A DNA stretch of 64,000 nucleotides from Polynucleobacter sp. JS-Safj-400b-B2 (GCF_018881975.1 NZ_JACVPJ010000002.1:62001-126000); one strand, 5' to 3'. Shown: positions 47,954 to 58,387, counted from the first letter of the stretch. A program made the numbers and translations. Notes: generated by a model not told the origin, from the letters alone.

Positions 47954-47985
47954 TCGTTGCTGATTTAGAGTGGTTATGGGGTTAG

Positions 47986-48906
47986 TTAGATAAAGCCAAG
48001 CAATAAAGATAACTTAAATTGAGTCTTCTTCAGTACACGCTTAACTGTTCTCCACACTCGGGAAGAGATGCTTTTATTCGAAGGGCCAAAGTCTCCCCAA
48101 CTTTCCCAATTGGATTGATATACAACCCCCAAATAATCATGGGCGAGGAGCTCTTCTTTGTATCCTATTACTTGATGAGCCCATAATTGATGCTCATAGT
48201 GATAGTGCATGAATAACTGTTCGCGCGGATATATCGGAATGGCTCTGAAGTTAATGAGTGCTTCACCATACCAAGTGAATTCTGATCCACATAGAAAAAC
48301 GGCATCCAAGAAATTCATATGGTTTGGAGTAAGGTAGTTTTGGTCTAAAGATCTCCAAACTTTTCTACTCCACAAGAATGGGGCATATCCAAAATCGTAT
48401 GTAACACCCTTACGGCCCAAAGCAGCTTTGATGGGTTCACGGTCAGCCAAAAAGTGTTGACGAATTTTCTTGGGGCCAAAGCGTTCTGTTGCTTGCAATA
48501 CATCGCGCCCTTCGTGAATGACCGAATACGGTACATCGCCATTAGCGATGAAATCTGTCTCATCAAAATCGCGAATAAAGATGCAATCGGAGTCTAAGAC
48601 TAGATAGTTTTCAGAGATATCCAATCTCCAAAACTCGGATTTAATCACTTGCTGTCTGAGGCCACCACGAATCTCATAGAGCTTTTGAATATCGAGCTTT
48701 GGATTGGCTTTAAAGATATCTTTTTCATCAAAGATGATGACATCAACATCCTTTAAATATCCTCTAAATAGATCTACATCTTCAGCTGGCACTGAAATAT
48801 AGAAAGGAATATTTCCTTTATTGTGTTTCTGAATACTTTGCGCAAGCTTGACGGTTCTTTTCAAGTCCTTCCGGAAAGTGCAGCAATACAAAACAATATT
48901 CAGCAT
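47986..48906 (-). CDS. DUF6492 family glycosyltransferase-like protein
   Basis: The 306-residue protein has an N-terminal YCCTFRKDLKRTVKLAQSI, QQVIKSEFWRLDISENYLVL and a DxD-like DSDCIFIRDF (about residues 102-111), typical of DUF6492 proteins that look like GT-A transferases. It ends with a basic amphipathic tail (VWRTVKRVLKKTQFKLSLLL) that may touch the membrane. Function inferred from context only. Confidence 0.75.
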   Translation of the reverse strand: MLNIVLYCCTFRKDLKRTVKLAQSIQKHNKGNIPFYISVPAEDVDLFRGYLKDVDVIIFDEKDIFKANPKLDIQKLYEIRGGLRQQVIKSEFWRLDISENYLVLDSDCIFIRDFDETDFIANGDVPYSVIHEGRDVLQATERFGPKKIRQHFLADREPIKAALGRKGVTYDFGYAPFLWSRKVWRSLDQNYLTPNHMNFLDAVFLCGSEFTWYGEALINFRAIPIYPREQLFMHYHYEHQLWAHQVIGYKEELLAHDYLGVVYQSNWESWGDFGPSNKSISSRVWRTVKRVLKKTQFKLSLLLGFI

Positions 48907-48953
48907 AGTTAACTTAAAGAGTAAATGTGTGGCGGGGTTAATCGGCTTCTAAC

Positions 48954-50276
48954 TTACTGTACGGTATCTAAGATTGTAGTCACAGCCTGTCTAACCCCAA
49001 TAGGCTCACCCACAGGACTTGATAGATTCTTTTGCCGCCAATCTAACCAGATTCTTTCTAAAGCCATACCAATACCGCTAGGGTTGTCTTGAGGGCTTAA
49101 ATAGGCGCCTCGCTCTAAGAGCATTTGATCCAATTGAGAGTTTCGATGGGTGATGCCCCAAATCGGGCGATCAGCCCATAAATATTCATAGAACTTAGAT
49201 GGGATGTATTCTGCACACCATTCATCGTTGCCATGAAGAAGGACGAGTACATCCGCGTTCTGCATCTTCTCTGCTATCTGCTCCCTACCGGACTTGCCAG
49301 TAAGAGGATCTTTTTCAAGTCGACCATGTGCAATCAGAATGTCTTCAAATCCAAATTGTTCTATCGCCTCATTCGTTAGCGCATCTAAGGGTGCACCATA
49401 CGCGTGAACCCGAATTTGATTTCGTGCTTGAGGATATTTTTTAAGCAAATCATCTATGGCATATAAAACTGTTGCCAAAGAGCGATCTCTTGCCAAAGAG
49501 CCGAAGTGACAAAGATTTAAGTGCTCCGAGTATTGATGAACTTGATCTTTTTTTAAGCCCCCAGGTGGCTCAGCACCAGGCAGAACCATAAATCCATGAG
49601 CGCCAGCAGTTGTATTTAAATTCGTATTACGAACCTTGGCATAGTGCAACGCTCCATCCGTAAACCACCAGGCAAAATCTGCAAATCTAGTAATTTGCTT
49701 TTCTAGGTATTGACGAAATTGGGCATCTCTGTTTTTGGATTTGCCCCTGCCATCATCCGCTGGGCTGGTACGAATCACCAATGGATCATGAACTTCTACA
49801 ATCCATTTGACGCCAGTCATCTTTTTTAACCATAATCCTGCCAAATGCGCAGACCAGGCTCCACCCGTAGAGTACACCACATCAATTTGACCGGAACGAA
49901 TGAGTCCTAACCCATGAATAAACGCAGGCATTGCCCATGACCATTGACTGGAATAGCCTAGGCACAGCTTTTCAAGACCAATCAATGGGGCCAACAATAA
50001 TGAAACAGTTCTAGTCAGTAATTTATATAAAAAACCGCGGCCATGCTGATTGGCAATCCAGTGACGAAAATCAAACCGAAATGCGGCAGGACCCCAGGCT
50101 AAAAATTGGCGATGAGGGAAGCGTTGATCTTTAATGCCGGTGATAGCGCTAAAGACAATCGGCTGAATGCCAGCCTCAAGTAAATACGGCATCTTGTCGG
50201 TAATCGTTTGGCTCGCTGCGCGGCCATCCATATTGAAGCCATGCGACAAAATCAACCAACGTTTTTTTGACTGCAT
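48954..50276 (-). CDS. Glycosyltransferase family 4-like (GT-B) protein
   Basis: From the ATG at 50276 the protein is 440 residues. It shows an N-terminal LILSHGFNMDGRAASQTIT, a central VDVVYSTGGAWSAHLAGLWL-like Rossmann stretch, and a C-terminal half with LCHFGSLARDRSLATVLYAI and VLVLLHGNDEWCAEYIPSKF followed by YEYLWADRPIWG. These resemble the GT-B architecture of GT4 enzymes. A TTG at 50300 in frame would overlap pyrB by 14 bases. It directly follows pyrB, the place where pyrC often lies in related bacteria. Confidence 0.78.
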   Translation of the reverse strand: MQSKKRWLILSHGFNMDGRAASQTITDKMPYLLEAGIQPIVFSAITGIKDQRFPHRQFLAWGPAAFRFDFRHWIANQHGRGFLYKLLTRTVSLLLAPLIGLEKLCLGYSSQWSWAMPAFIHGLGLIRSGQIDVVYSTGGAWSAHLAGLWLKKMTGVKWIVEVHDPLVIRTSPADDGRGKSKNRDAQFRQYLEKQITRFADFAWWFTDGALHYAKVRNTNLNTTAGAHGFMVLPGAEPPGGLKKDQVHQYSEHLNLCHFGSLARDRSLATVLYAIDDLLKKYPQARNQIRVHAYGAPLDALTNEAIEQFGFEDILIAHGRLEKDPLTGKSGREQIAEKMQNADVLVLLHGNDEWCAEYIPSKFYEYLWADRPIWGITHRNSQLDQMLLERGAYLSPQDNPSGIGMALERIWLDWRQKNLSSPVGEPIGVRQAVTTILDTVQ

Positions 50277-50286
50277 GCTTGTGAAC

Positions 50287-51246
50287 TTAATTGCCTGCAA
50301 CTATCGACATTACAGCCATGCGCACAGCAATGCCAAAGGTGACTTGATTCAAAATGACGGATTGCGGACCATCAGCAACAATCGAGTCAATTTCGACGCC
50401 ACGATTCATGGGACCAGGGTGCATGACTATTGCGTCTGACTTAGCCAAGGCCAAACGTGTAGGCGTTAAACCATATTGCTTAAAGAATGCATCGCCCTCG
50501 GGAACTTGCCCAGCTTCCATGCGCTCCTTTTGGATACGCAATGTCATCACCACATCAACATCTTTTAAACCCTCTTCCATACTATGGAAGACTTTCACAC
50601 CCAACATATCTAAATCACTTGGAAGTAAGCTTTCCGGACCAATCACTCGAATCTCTTCACACCCTAAAGTCGTGAGTGCATGAATATTCGATTTAGCAAC
50701 ACGGCTGTGAACAATGTCACCCACAATTGCCACCTTCAAGCCTTTGAAGCTTTTCTTAAAGTGGCGCATCGTGTACATATCCAATAAACCTTGGGTTGGA
50801 TGCTGATGACTACCATCACCAGCATTGACTACATGAACATGCGGTGGAATATGGCTTGCAATCTCAATGGGGGCTTTAGAAACACTATGACGCACAACAA
50901 AAATGTCAGCCTGCATTGCCACTAAGTTATCAATCGTATCTAGCAAGCTCTCGCCCTTAGCGGTAGAAGAAGTAGAAATATCTAAATTAATCACATCGGC
51001 AGATAAACGCTTTGCAGCAATTTCAAAAGTGGTTCTAGTGCGAGTAGAGTTTTCGAAAAACAGGTTGAATACACTTTTGCCACGAAGTAAAGGCACCTTC
51101 TTTACCTCGCGTGCTGGATCAGTCACACTCACAAACTGTTGTGCAGTATCCAAAATATGGAGAATTTGCTCCTTTGGAAGACCCTCTAGTGTCAAAAGAT
51201 GCGTTAACTCTCCAGCCGAATTAAATTGATTTACCAGCTGACTCAT
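50287..51246 (-). CDS. pyrB: Aspartate carbamoyltransferase catalytic subunit
   Basis: The 319-residue protein has the carbamoyl-phosphate site [25 protein letters not shown] and [13 protein letters not shown]. It commits carbamoyl phosphate to pyrimidine synthesis. The start overlaps the pyrR stop by one base (TAATG). No pyrI or pyrC follows in this window. Confidence 0.97.
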   Translation of the reverse strand: MSQLVNQFNSAGELTHLLTLEGLPKEQILHILDTAQQFVSVTDPAREVKKVPLLRGKSVFNLFFENSTRTRTTFEIAAKRLSADVINLDISTSSTAKGESLLDTIDNLVAMQADIFVVRHSVSKAPIEIASHIPPHVHVVNAGDGSHQHPTQGLLDMYTMRHFKKSFKGLKVAIVGDIVHSRVAKSNIHALTTLGCEEIRVIGPESLLPSDLDMLGVKVFHSMEEGLKDVDVVMTLRIQKERMEAGQVPEGDAFFKQYGLTPTRLALAKSDAIVMHPGPMNRGVEIDSIVADGPQSVILNQVTFGIAVRMAVMSIVAGN

Positions 51247-51746
51247 TATTCGCGCCCCTCAAGCTGAAAGCTGAAATTGCCAGCGTTATCTTTCTCTAAA
51301 ACCAAAATCTGGTTTTCTGGAACCTCTACCTTCTCACCTGCGAAATCTGCGTCCACCGGCAATTCTCGATTTCCTCTATCTGCCAAGACCATCAGCTCCA
51401 CTTGGGCGGGTCTACCAAAATCAAATAACTCATTCAAAGCAGCGCGAACAGTTCTACCAGTTAACAAAACATCATCAATCAAAATCACATTGGCACCGTT
51501 CACATCAAAAGGTAAATGAGTAGTCATTGTGCTAGCCGTACGTGAAGCTTTCATACCTTTCTCCGCATAATCGTCCCGATGAAAAGCAACGTTAATCACT
51601 CCAAAGTGAGGAAGACCTAAATCACTAGCCAAACGCTCTGCAATCCAAGCGCCTCCCATAGCGAGACCTGCAAGCTCAAAAGCGTCATCTTGTTTTCTGT
51701 TGCGGAGATTCTCTAGTAATTTTCCGTATAACTGTTCAGCATTCAT
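51246..51746 (-). CDS. pyrR: Bifunctional pyrimidine regulator/uracil phosphoribosyltransferase PyrR
   Basis: The 166-residue protein has a phosphoribosyltransferase fold with the PRPP motif [20 protein letters not shown] and an N-terminal [15 protein letters not shown]. In Bacillus PyrR attenuates pyr transcription; in proteobacteria its RNA-binding role is less clear, and I see no attenuator hairpin here. Confidence 0.93.
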   Translation of the reverse strand: MNAEQLYGKLLENLRNRKQDDAFELAGLAMGGAWIAERLASDLGLPHFGVINVAFHRDDYAEKGMKASRTASTMTTHLPFDVNGANVILIDDVLLTGRTVRAALNELFDFGRPAQVELMVLADRGNRELPVDADFAGEKVEVPENQILVLEKDNAGNFSFQLEGRE

Positions 51747-51791
51747 TCTTTAGTCCGGTACGTGTATAAGGTCTCATTCTTACGACAATTT

Positions 51792-52205
51792 CTAGCTCAG
51801 AAACTTTGCAGCTTGCTCAGCAAAATACTGCTCCAAAATTAAAACGGCAGAATGAGCATCTAGATTGTCATGCATCTCTGAACTACTCTCTAAAACTACC
51901 GATGTATAGCGCTCGTCTACCCAATGCACCGGCAAACGAAAGCGTCCATGCAACTGATTGCCAAAGCGGACTGCTTTAGCCGTCATTTCATGTGATGTTC
52001 CATCTGGATAAGTTGGCTTTCCAACCACCAATTGGTCTGGCCGCCACTCTGCTATCAGGATCTCTATATCTTTAAACAATGCATCGCCACTTGATGCAGC
52101 AATAGTCTTTAAAGCTTGGCCTGACTGCGTCATTGAATTACCAACCGCTACACCTACTCTGCGAGTTCCAAAATCAAAAGATAGTACAGTCAATGGGTTA
52201 GGCAT
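51792..52205 (-). CDS. ruvX: Putative pre-16S rRNA nuclease / Holliday junction resolvase
   Basis: From the ATG at 52205 the protein is 137 residues with VLSFDFGTRRVGVAVGN, VVGKPTYPDGTS and VHWVDERYTSVVLESS, the YqgF/RuvX RNase H-like fold. In E. coli YqgF trims pre-16S rRNA. The start overlaps the yqgE stop by 8 bases; an in-frame ATG at 52238 lies deeper in yqgE and is less likely. Confidence 0.94.
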   Translation of the reverse strand: MPNPLTVLSFDFGTRRVGVAVGNSMTQSGQALKTIAASSGDALFKDIEILIAEWRPDQLVVGKPTYPDGTSHEMTAKAVRFGNQLHGRFRLPVHWVDERYTSVVLESSSEMHDNLDAHSAVLILEQYFAEQAAKFLS

Positions 52206-52842
52206 GCCCAGCCTCCCCAGAAAGATGAGACAAATCAAAACCTAGATAGCTCACGGCCTTTTCATAACGTTGGCTTGATGGCGTATTGAAAATGATCTCA
52301 ATCATTTGTTCACGTGCTAGCGGTACATTCATCCAACCGTTCAAGGTGATTTCTTCCTCAAGTTGACCAGCACCCCAGCCGGAATACCCTAAAGTCATCA
52401 AAAAATGTTCAGGCCCCTTACCGATAGCAACTGCCTCAAGAACGTCTTTGGAGGTTGTCATAGTTAAACCTCCAGGAATAATTAAAGAGGAGCTATAAGG
52501 AGATAGTGAATCAGACTCATGCAATACAAAACCGCGCTCAACCTGAACAGGGCCACCAAAATAGACTGGTTGGTTTAGTAAAGGCGCAATTTCTAGCTTC
52601 AATTCAATTTTGTCAAAGAGGGTTTTCAGGTCCACTTCTGTTGGTCGATTTACTACCAGGCCCATTGCCCCTCTATCAGTATGCTCAAAGAGATAGATCA
52701 GAGAACCTGCAAAATTAGGGTCCACCATGCCGGGCATGGCAACCAAGAACTGATTTGCAAGACGGTCAGCAGAAAAAGAAATTGAAGACTCTGGCGATGA
52801 CGCTAGGTCTGAGGTATTGAAGGCTTTTTTGGCCGTAGACAT
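52198..52842 (-). CDS. YqgE/AlgH family protein
   Basis: The 214-residue protein has the UPF0301 signature: NQFLVAMPGMVDPNFAGSLI, AMGLVVNRPTEVDLKTLF, FGGPVQVERGFVLH and LGYSGWGAGQLEEEI. Its molecular role is not established. It heads yqgE-ruvX-pyrR-pyrB, a conserved order. Confidence 0.93.
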   Translation of the reverse strand: MSTAKKAFNTSDLASSPESSISFSADRLANQFLVAMPGMVDPNFAGSLIYLFEHTDRGAMGLVVNRPTEVDLKTLFDKIELKLEIAPLLNQPVYFGGPVQVERGFVLHESDSLSPYSSSLIIPGGLTMTTSKDVLEAVAIGKGPEHFLMTLGYSGWGAGQLEEEITLNGWMNVPLAREQMIEIIFNTPSSQRYEKAVSYLGFDLSHLSGEAGHA

Positions 52843-52911
52843 ATAGGGCTATTTTACAGAAATTAGCCCGCATTCAAGCGCTTTTTAGTAATAAACCATA
52901 AGATAGAGAGT

Positions 52912-54384
52912 ATGCAAAAAGCTCTTGTTTGGCTCCGCCGTGACCTCCGTCTTTATGACAATGCCGCCCTTCACCACGCTCTCAAGGAAAGTGAGAAGGT
53001 TTGGCTCGCTTTTATCTTTGATACGGACATCCTCAAACCCCTTATTAAAGGTGAATTAGACCCCAAAGGCTTAAAGCACGACCGCCGCGTGGATTTTATC
53101 TGGCAAGGTCTAAAGCAAATAGAAAATGAGCTTCGTAAGCAAGGTGGCGGACTCATTGTTCGCTTTGGCAAACCCACAGAATGTATTCCAGAAATCGCTA
53201 AAGAATTAGGTACTGAAGCTGTTTTTATCAATCATGACTACGAACCTTCGGCAATTGAACGAGATGCAACTGTTGCTGCTACTTTAGAAAAAATAGGTAT
53301 TCGTTTTGAGAGTTTTAAGGATCAAGTTATTTTTGAGAAAAAAGAAATTCTCACCAACTCTAATACGGTCTTTTCTATATTTACACCGTATAAAAATAAT
53401 TGGCTCAAGACCCTCCAAGACAAAGATCTTGCTGCCTATGAATGCAATCCAAAGCCAGGTCAATTAGCAGCGATCCCCAAAAAACTGGATGAAGTTTTTC
53501 CTTCTCTAGAGTCGATGGGATTTTGTGCTACCGGCATTGAGAGCTATCTGCGGCCTGGCTCAGAGGGTGGTCAATATTTTTTAGAAGACTTCCTGCCGCG
53601 CATCGATCAGTATCAAGTTGGTAGAGACTTTCCAGCAATCAAAGGCGTCAGTTATCTATCTACCCATTTACGCTTTGGTATGTTGTCCATAAGAGGTTTA
53701 GTGCGTGAAGCACATCGTCGCATGCTCGCCGGTAGCATGGGGGCAACCATTTGGTTAAGTGAACTCATATGGCGAGATTTTTATTTCATGATTTTGGCCA
53801 ATCATCCGCGTTTAGCAAGTGGAGCTGCTTTTAAACCAGACTATGACAATATCATTTGGGAGTCTGGCGCCAAAGCTAATAAATTATTCGCCTCTTGGTG
53901 TGAAGGTAAAACGGGTTACCCTCTGGTTGACGCAGCCATGCATCAACTGAATCAAAGTGGCTATATGCATAACCGCCTACGCATGGTAGTGGCGAGCTTT
54001 CTAACAAAGGATTTGGGGATTGATTGGCGCTGGGGTGAGGCTTATTTTGCAGAACACCTCAATGACTTTGAGCTGTCATCGAATAATGGCGGTTGGCAGT
54101 GGGCCTCCTCATCTGGATGTGATGCCCAGCCCTACTTCCGCATCTTCAACCCGATAACCCAGTCAGAAAAATTTGATCCGGACGGCAAATTCATCAAACG
54201 TTACCTGCCTCATCTGGAAAAACTCTCCAAGAAATCGATCCATGCGCCCTGGAAGGCTGGTCATATTGAGCTTGAGGCAGCTGGTGTGGTGCTTGGTCGA
54301 GATTACCCACTTCCAGTAGTTGATCATGATGAGGCACGTAAAAATACCTTAGTGCGTTATAGCGTAGTCAAAAAAGTTACTTAA
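52912..54384 (+). CDS. phrB: Deoxyribodipyrimidine photolyase
   Basis: The 490-residue protein has an N-terminal photolyase domain (ALVWLRRDLRLYDNAALHHA) and a C-terminal FAD-binding domain with RFGMLSIRGLVREAHRRML, WLSELIWRDFYFMIL, GYMHNRLRMVVASFLTKDL and SSSGCDAQPYFRIFNP. It should repair cyclobutane pyrimidine dimers with blue light. A cryptochrome role cannot be excluded, but the overall motif set fits class I CPD photolyases. It is divergent from yqgE. Confidence 0.93.
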   Translation: MQKALVWLRRDLRLYDNAALHHALKESEKVWLAFIFDTDILKPLIKGELDPKGLKHDRRVDFIWQGLKQIENELRKQGGGLIVRFGKPTECIPEIAKELGTEAVFINHDYEPSAIERDATVAATLEKIGIRFESFKDQVIFEKKEILTNSNTVFSIFTPYKNNWLKTLQDKDLAAYECNPKPGQLAAIPKKLDEVFPSLESMGFCATGIESYLRPGSEGGQYFLEDFLPRIDQYQVGRDFPAIKGVSYLSTHLRFGMLSIRGLVREAHRRMLAGSMGATIWLSELIWRDFYFMILANHPRLASGAAFKPDYDNIIWESGAKANKLFASWCEGKTGYPLVDAAMHQLNQSGYMHNRLRMVVASFLTKDLGIDWRWGEAYFAEHLNDFELSSNNGGWQWASSSGCDAQPYFRIFNPITQSEKFDPDGKFIKRYLPHLEKLSKKSIHAPWKAGHIELEAAGVVLGRDYPLPVVDHDEARKNTLVRYSVVKKVT

Positions 54385-54443
54385 TCTATAGGCTCATCCA
54401 AGCTTATTCACACTCCGTTCACAGTTCCGCTTTAAGATAAGGT

Positions 54444-55283
54444 ATGAGCAAGATTTATGCCGTGGGTGATGTGCAAGGCTGCGCACCATCCCTCAAAGCC
54501 CTCCTCAAAAAACTTCCCCAAAAATCAAAGATGATTTTTTTGGGGGATTTAGTCAATCGCGGTCCCGATTCTCTCGGTGCATTACGTAAACTCAAATCCT
54601 TACAGGAGTCAGGTCGTGCCGAATGCATTCTTGGTAATCATGATTTACATCTCTTAACAATCGATGCCGGGCTTCGTAAGCCCAAGGGCTTAGACACCGT
54701 AAATCCCATCCTATCAGCGCCAGATCGAAAAGAACTCATTCACTGGGTGCGTAATCGTCCCCTAGCTTTAAGCAACGGCAATGTTCTCACAGTACATGCT
54801 GGCGTTCTACCACAGTGGGACTTACAGCAAACAATCGAATGTGCGCACGAAGTTGAAAAAACTTTGCGAGGTAAGTCATACAAGGATTTTCTCGCCAATA
54901 TGTATGGCAATACACCAAACAGGTGGAGTAATAAGCTAAAGGGTTATGAGCGCCTGCGAGTCATCACCAATGCGCTCACTAGAATGCGTTTTTGCACACC
55001 CGCAGGTCGAATGGAATTTGAGAGTAAAGAGGGCTTAGAACAAGGTCCCAAAGGCTATATTCCCTGGTTTACAGTCCCCAACAGAAAAACTCAAGACGTT
55101 CTGACCTACTTTGGTCATTGGTCTACATTAGGCTTACTGCGCCAACATAATGTCATTGGTTTAGATACTGGCTGCGTATGGGGTGGAAAACTCACTGCCC
55201 TAGAAATCTCAGGCTCCAATAAAGACAGTAAGAAATTAGAGATCATTCAGGTGAGTGGCTATGACCACCCACTTCGAATGTAA
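54444..55283 (+). CDS. apaH: Symmetrical bis(5'-nucleosyl)-tetraphosphatase
   Basis: The 279-residue metallophosphatase has YAVGDVQGCAPSLKALL, FLGDLVNRGPDSLGAL, LGNHDLHLL and VHAGVLPQWD. It hydrolyses Ap4A to 2 ADP and can decap Np4-capped RNA. It follows phrB by 59 bases and faces hemL. Confidence 0.95.
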   Translation: MSKIYAVGDVQGCAPSLKALLKKLPQKSKMIFLGDLVNRGPDSLGALRKLKSLQESGRAECILGNHDLHLLTIDAGLRKPKGLDTVNPILSAPDRKELIHWVRNRPLALSNGNVLTVHAGVLPQWDLQQTIECAHEVEKTLRGKSYKDFLANMYGNTPNRWSNKLKGYERLRVITNALTRMRFCTPAGRMEFESKEGLEQGPKGYIPWFTVPNRKTQDVLTYFGHWSTLGLLRQHNVIGLDTGCVWGGKLTALEISGSNKDSKKLEIIQVSGYDHPLRM

Positions 55284-55317
55284 TTTCCTCTTGGAATTAA
55301 AAACTTTTTCTTAAAGT

Positions 55318-56619
55318 TTAAAGTTTTTTGAATGATCTCTCAGCGGCAGCAATGATCGCCTCGACCACTGCATTGTCATGCGCAATCGAAGTAAAACCTG
55401 CTTCATATGCTGAAGGCGCCAAATAAACACCTTCATCTAACATGAGGTGAAAGAATTTCTTAAACGCATCAATATTGGATTTAGTCACCGCTTCAAATGA
55501 AGTAGGAACTTGATTGGTAAAGTAAAACCCAAACATACCGCCTTCACTATCAACAGCAAATGGAATGTTTGCTTTATCTGCAGCCTGCTTCAAACCAACC
55601 ATTAACTTCTGGGTCTGACCAGTTAAGCATTCATAAAAACCTTCTCTAGAAATGATCTCTAAAGTTTTTAGGCCTGCAGCTACAGCTACCGGATTACCAG
55701 AAAGAGTGCCTGCCTGGTACACATTACCTAGCGGGGCTAACTTAGACATGATTTCTTTCTTGCCACCAAACGCTGCCATAGGCATACCGCCACCCATAAC
55801 CTTGCCTAAACAAGTGAGGTCAGGGGTGATGCCTTGTAAAGACTGAGCGCCACCTAAGGCCACCCTAAAACCAGTCATAACTTCGTCATAAATTAATACA
55901 GCGCCATGCTTGCTTGTCAGACTTCGAATAGCTGATAAGAACTCTTTTGAAGGTTTAATCAAATTCATATTGCCAGCAATGGGCTCAATGATGACTGCAG
56001 CAATTTGATCGCCCTGCTTTTTAAAGACTTCTTCAATTGCTTCTACATCGTTATATGGCAACACCAAAGTGTGTTTCACCAAATCTTGTGGAACACCACC
56101 AGAAGATGGTGCATTTTGCGTAGAGTCCGCAAAGGTAAGTAAGCCTGATCCTGCCTTTACCAATAAGCTGTCAGCATGTCCGTGATAGCAGCCCTCAAAC
56201 TTGATAATCAAATCACGACCGGTATACCCACGGGCTAAGCGCAAGGCACTCATCGTCGCCTCAGTGCCGCTAGACACCATACGTACTTGCTCAACACTGG
56301 GCATCAAAGCGCAAATTTGCTCAGCTAGCTCAATTTCACCCTCGGTAGGTGCGCCATAACTAAAACTGGTTTCAGCCGCTTTTTGAACTGCAGTCACTAC
56401 CTCAGGATTTGCATGGCCCACAATCATGGGGCCCCATGACATGATTAAATCAATATAGCGCTGATCGTTTGCATCCCAAAAATAAGGGCCTTTGGCTTTA
56501 GATACAAAACGGGGAACTCCGCCCACCTGACGAAAAGCCCTCACTGGAGAATTAACACCCCCAGGGATAGTCTTTTGTGCGCGCTCAAAAAGCGCTTCGT
56601 TTTGATCTACTTTTGCCAT
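55318..56619 (-). CDS. hemL: Glutamate-1-semialdehyde 2,1-aminomutase
   Basis: The 433-residue class III aminotransferase has [60 protein letters not shown] and the PLP Lys in [16 protein letters not shown]. It makes 5-aminolevulinate for haem in the C5 pathway. The rubredoxin gene lies 22 bases upstream on the same strand. Confidence 0.97.
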   Translation of the reverse strand: MAKVDQNEALFERAQKTIPGGVNSPVRAFRQVGGVPRFVSKAKGPYFWDANDQRYIDLIMSWGPMIVGHANPEVVTAVQKAAETSFSYGAPTEGEIELAEQICALMPSVEQVRMVSSGTEATMSALRLARGYTGRDLIIKFEGCYHGHADSLLVKAGSGLLTFADSTQNAPSSGGVPQDLVKHTLVLPYNDVEAIEEVFKKQGDQIAAVIIEPIAGNMNLIKPSKEFLSAIRSLTSKHGAVLIYDEVMTGFRVALGGAQSLQGITPDLTCLGKVMGGGMPMAAFGGKKEIMSKLAPLGNVYQAGTLSGNPVAVAAGLKTLEIISREGFYECLTGQTQKLMVGLKQAADKANIPFAVDSEGGMFGFYFTNQVPTSFEAVTKSNIDAFKKFFHLMLDEGVYLAPSAYEAGFTSIAHDNAVVEAIIAAAERSFKKL

Positions 56620-56641
56620 TATTTTTTTCGAATTTAATAAA

Positions 56642-56812
56642 TTAAATCGCCATCATTTCAAAATCTTCTTTACGAGCACCGCACTCTGGACAGGTCCAAT
56701 TCATAGGAACATCTTTCCAGAGAGTTCCCGGTGCAATGCCTTCATCAGGCAAACCAGCGGCTTCGTCATAAACCCAGCCACAAATCAAACACATATACGT
56801 TTTAAATTCCAT
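56642..56812 (-). CDS. Rubredoxin
   Basis: A 56-residue protein beginning [20 protein letters not shown] with two iron-binding knuckles CLIC (C8, C11) and CPEC (C41, C44) and the family core [20 protein letters not shown]. Rubredoxins carry one Fe and pass single electrons. Its partner is unknown; a hemL neighbour is commonly seen in betaproteobacteria. Confidence 0.95.
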   Translation of the reverse strand: MEFKTYMCLICGWVYDEAAGLPDEGIAPGTLWKDVPMNWTCPECGARKEDFEMMAI

Positions 56813-56891
56813 TGCTTTAATCTCCGAATATTTCTAGCTACTTGAATTTAGCTGCAATAAGCTCACTCTTATTTTAAGGTTTTTGCTTACC

Positions 56892-58328
56892 TTAAGCTGG
56901 TCGCTTAGCATGCATCTCAAACTTGAACAAACGACACTCCAATGGGCCATTGAATAAAGGCGTGCGTTTAGATTCTTTAATACGCAATTGGCCTGGCAGC
57001 GCCATATCTGCAGTCAGCACAAAGATATTCCACCCACCAAAATCCTCTTTAAGATGTTGTCCAAACTGACGTAAAAACTCAACAAACTTTGGATCCTGCT
57101 CTTCTTGAGCTTGAAGCTTCTTCAATGACTCACGACTAGAGCGCTTAGCGCTTTGACGCCCAGTCTCTAAGTTCAACTCAAAACGATTATCAGGCTCATC
57201 ATCGTAATTTTCCTCTTGAATAGAGGCGCGATCCTGACCACGTCCACCTTTAATCACCAGGCGCTCGCCATAAGGAGGGTTTAATAGCATCACACCCTCA
57301 CTCAAATTACCTGGCGCTTTCGCTGCCAAAGCATCAACCTGACGAACTATGGGCTGATCTGGTAATTGGGCTCTTTGCCAATTACCCTTAAACATCGATA
57401 CCAATTTCTCATTAATATCGCCACCAGAAATTTTTAAGGACTCAACGCTAGGGTGCTGCTTACGCTTTTCTAGCATCAAAGCAAGTGCGGCTTCTTTTAA
57501 GTCTACCCAGCGCTTTTGTTCTGCAGCATCATTAAATGGCTTGAGTCTCTGAAATCCAAAACCATGAGCAGAGGTGATTAAAGGACGATAAGCTAAGCGG
57601 CTCGGCTTAGCATCGTCACCATACATCCCGGCACGAATTGCTCCAGGAGGAATGGCTAATGCCATCTGTGCAGCCTCAATTAAGAAAGTGCCGCTACCGC
57701 ACATGGGATCAAATAAAGCTTGTCCTGGTTTCCAGGCAGTAATTGACAAGATGCCGGCGGCTAAGTTTTCCTTGAGGGGAGCATCACCCTTTTCATCACG
57801 CCAGCCCCGCTTAAACAATGCTTCACCTGAAGTATCTAAATAAATGGTAACTTGAGTGGCAGTCAAATGCGCCTGCACACGAACATCCGGAAAGGCGGTA
57901 TCGATACTGGGACGATCGCCAGTTACATCACGCAAACGATCAACGATGGCATCTTTAATCTTGAGCGTTGCAAAATTTAAACTCTTCAATGGGGAACGGT
58001 GTGCTGTCACATCGACACGTAAAGTTTGCTTAGAGGTAAACCACTCTTCCCAAGCTAAACCGCTAGCCAATTTATATAAATCATCCTCTTGTCTATAAGG
58101 GGCTTGCGCCATTTGCAATAACACTCGACTCGCGATACGGGAGTGCAAGTTCAGCGCCATGGCAGCAGAAATCGGTGCAGCAAGACCAACACCACCAGTC
58201 GGGCTAGTCGGAGTAGGATCAATTACCCATGCCCCCAAAGCCTTACATTCTGGGCGTCCAGCAATCTCTGCCAACTCCTGGGCAAGCGGCACTTCTAAGC
58301 CGCCTGGGCAAACAACAAAAAATCTCAT
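56892..58328 (-). CDS. 23S rRNA (guanine-N2)-methyltransferase RlmL-like
   Basis: The 478-residue protein has an N-terminal ferredoxin-like/THUMP region, then a UPF0020 methyltransferase domain with DPMCGSGTFLIEAAQMALAI and the catalytic NPPYGERL. It matches the RlmL half of RlmKL. A highly charged insertion (RGQDRASIQEENYDDEPDNR and following) splits the last third of the domain. No RlmK half is fused. Cytoplasmic, acting on ribosome assembly. Confidence 0.9.
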   Translation of the reverse strand: MRFFVVCPGGLEVPLAQELAEIAGRPECKALGAWVIDPTPTSPTGGVGLAAPISAAMALNLHSRIASRVLLQMAQAPYRQEDDLYKLASGLAWEEWFTSKQTLRVDVTAHRSPLKSLNFATLKIKDAIVDRLRDVTGDRPSIDTAFPDVRVQAHLTATQVTIYLDTSGEALFKRGWRDEKGDAPLKENLAAGILSITAWKPGQALFDPMCGSGTFLIEAAQMALAIPPGAIRAGMYGDDAKPSRLAYRPLITSAHGFGFQRLKPFNDAAEQKRWVDLKEAALALMLEKRKQHPSVESLKISGGDINEKLVSMFKGNWQRAQLPDQPIVRQVDALAAKAPGNLSEGVMLLNPPYGERLVIKGGRGQDRASIQEENYDDEPDNRFELNLETGRQSAKRSSRESLKKLQAQEEQDPKFVEFLRQFGQHLKEDFGGWNIFVLTADMALPGQLRIKESKRTPLFNGPLECRLFKFEMHAKRPA

Positions 58329-58387
58329 GGGGCTAACAGTCTTTAAATAGGGGGATTAAAAATAAAACAAATATTATTAGGTCGGTC

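Noticed and set aside
55284..55317. Terminator between apaH and hemL
   Set aside because: AAAACTTT/AAAGTTTT around 55300 can pair, but the stem is entirely A-T and overlaps the hemL 3' end; too weak to call.
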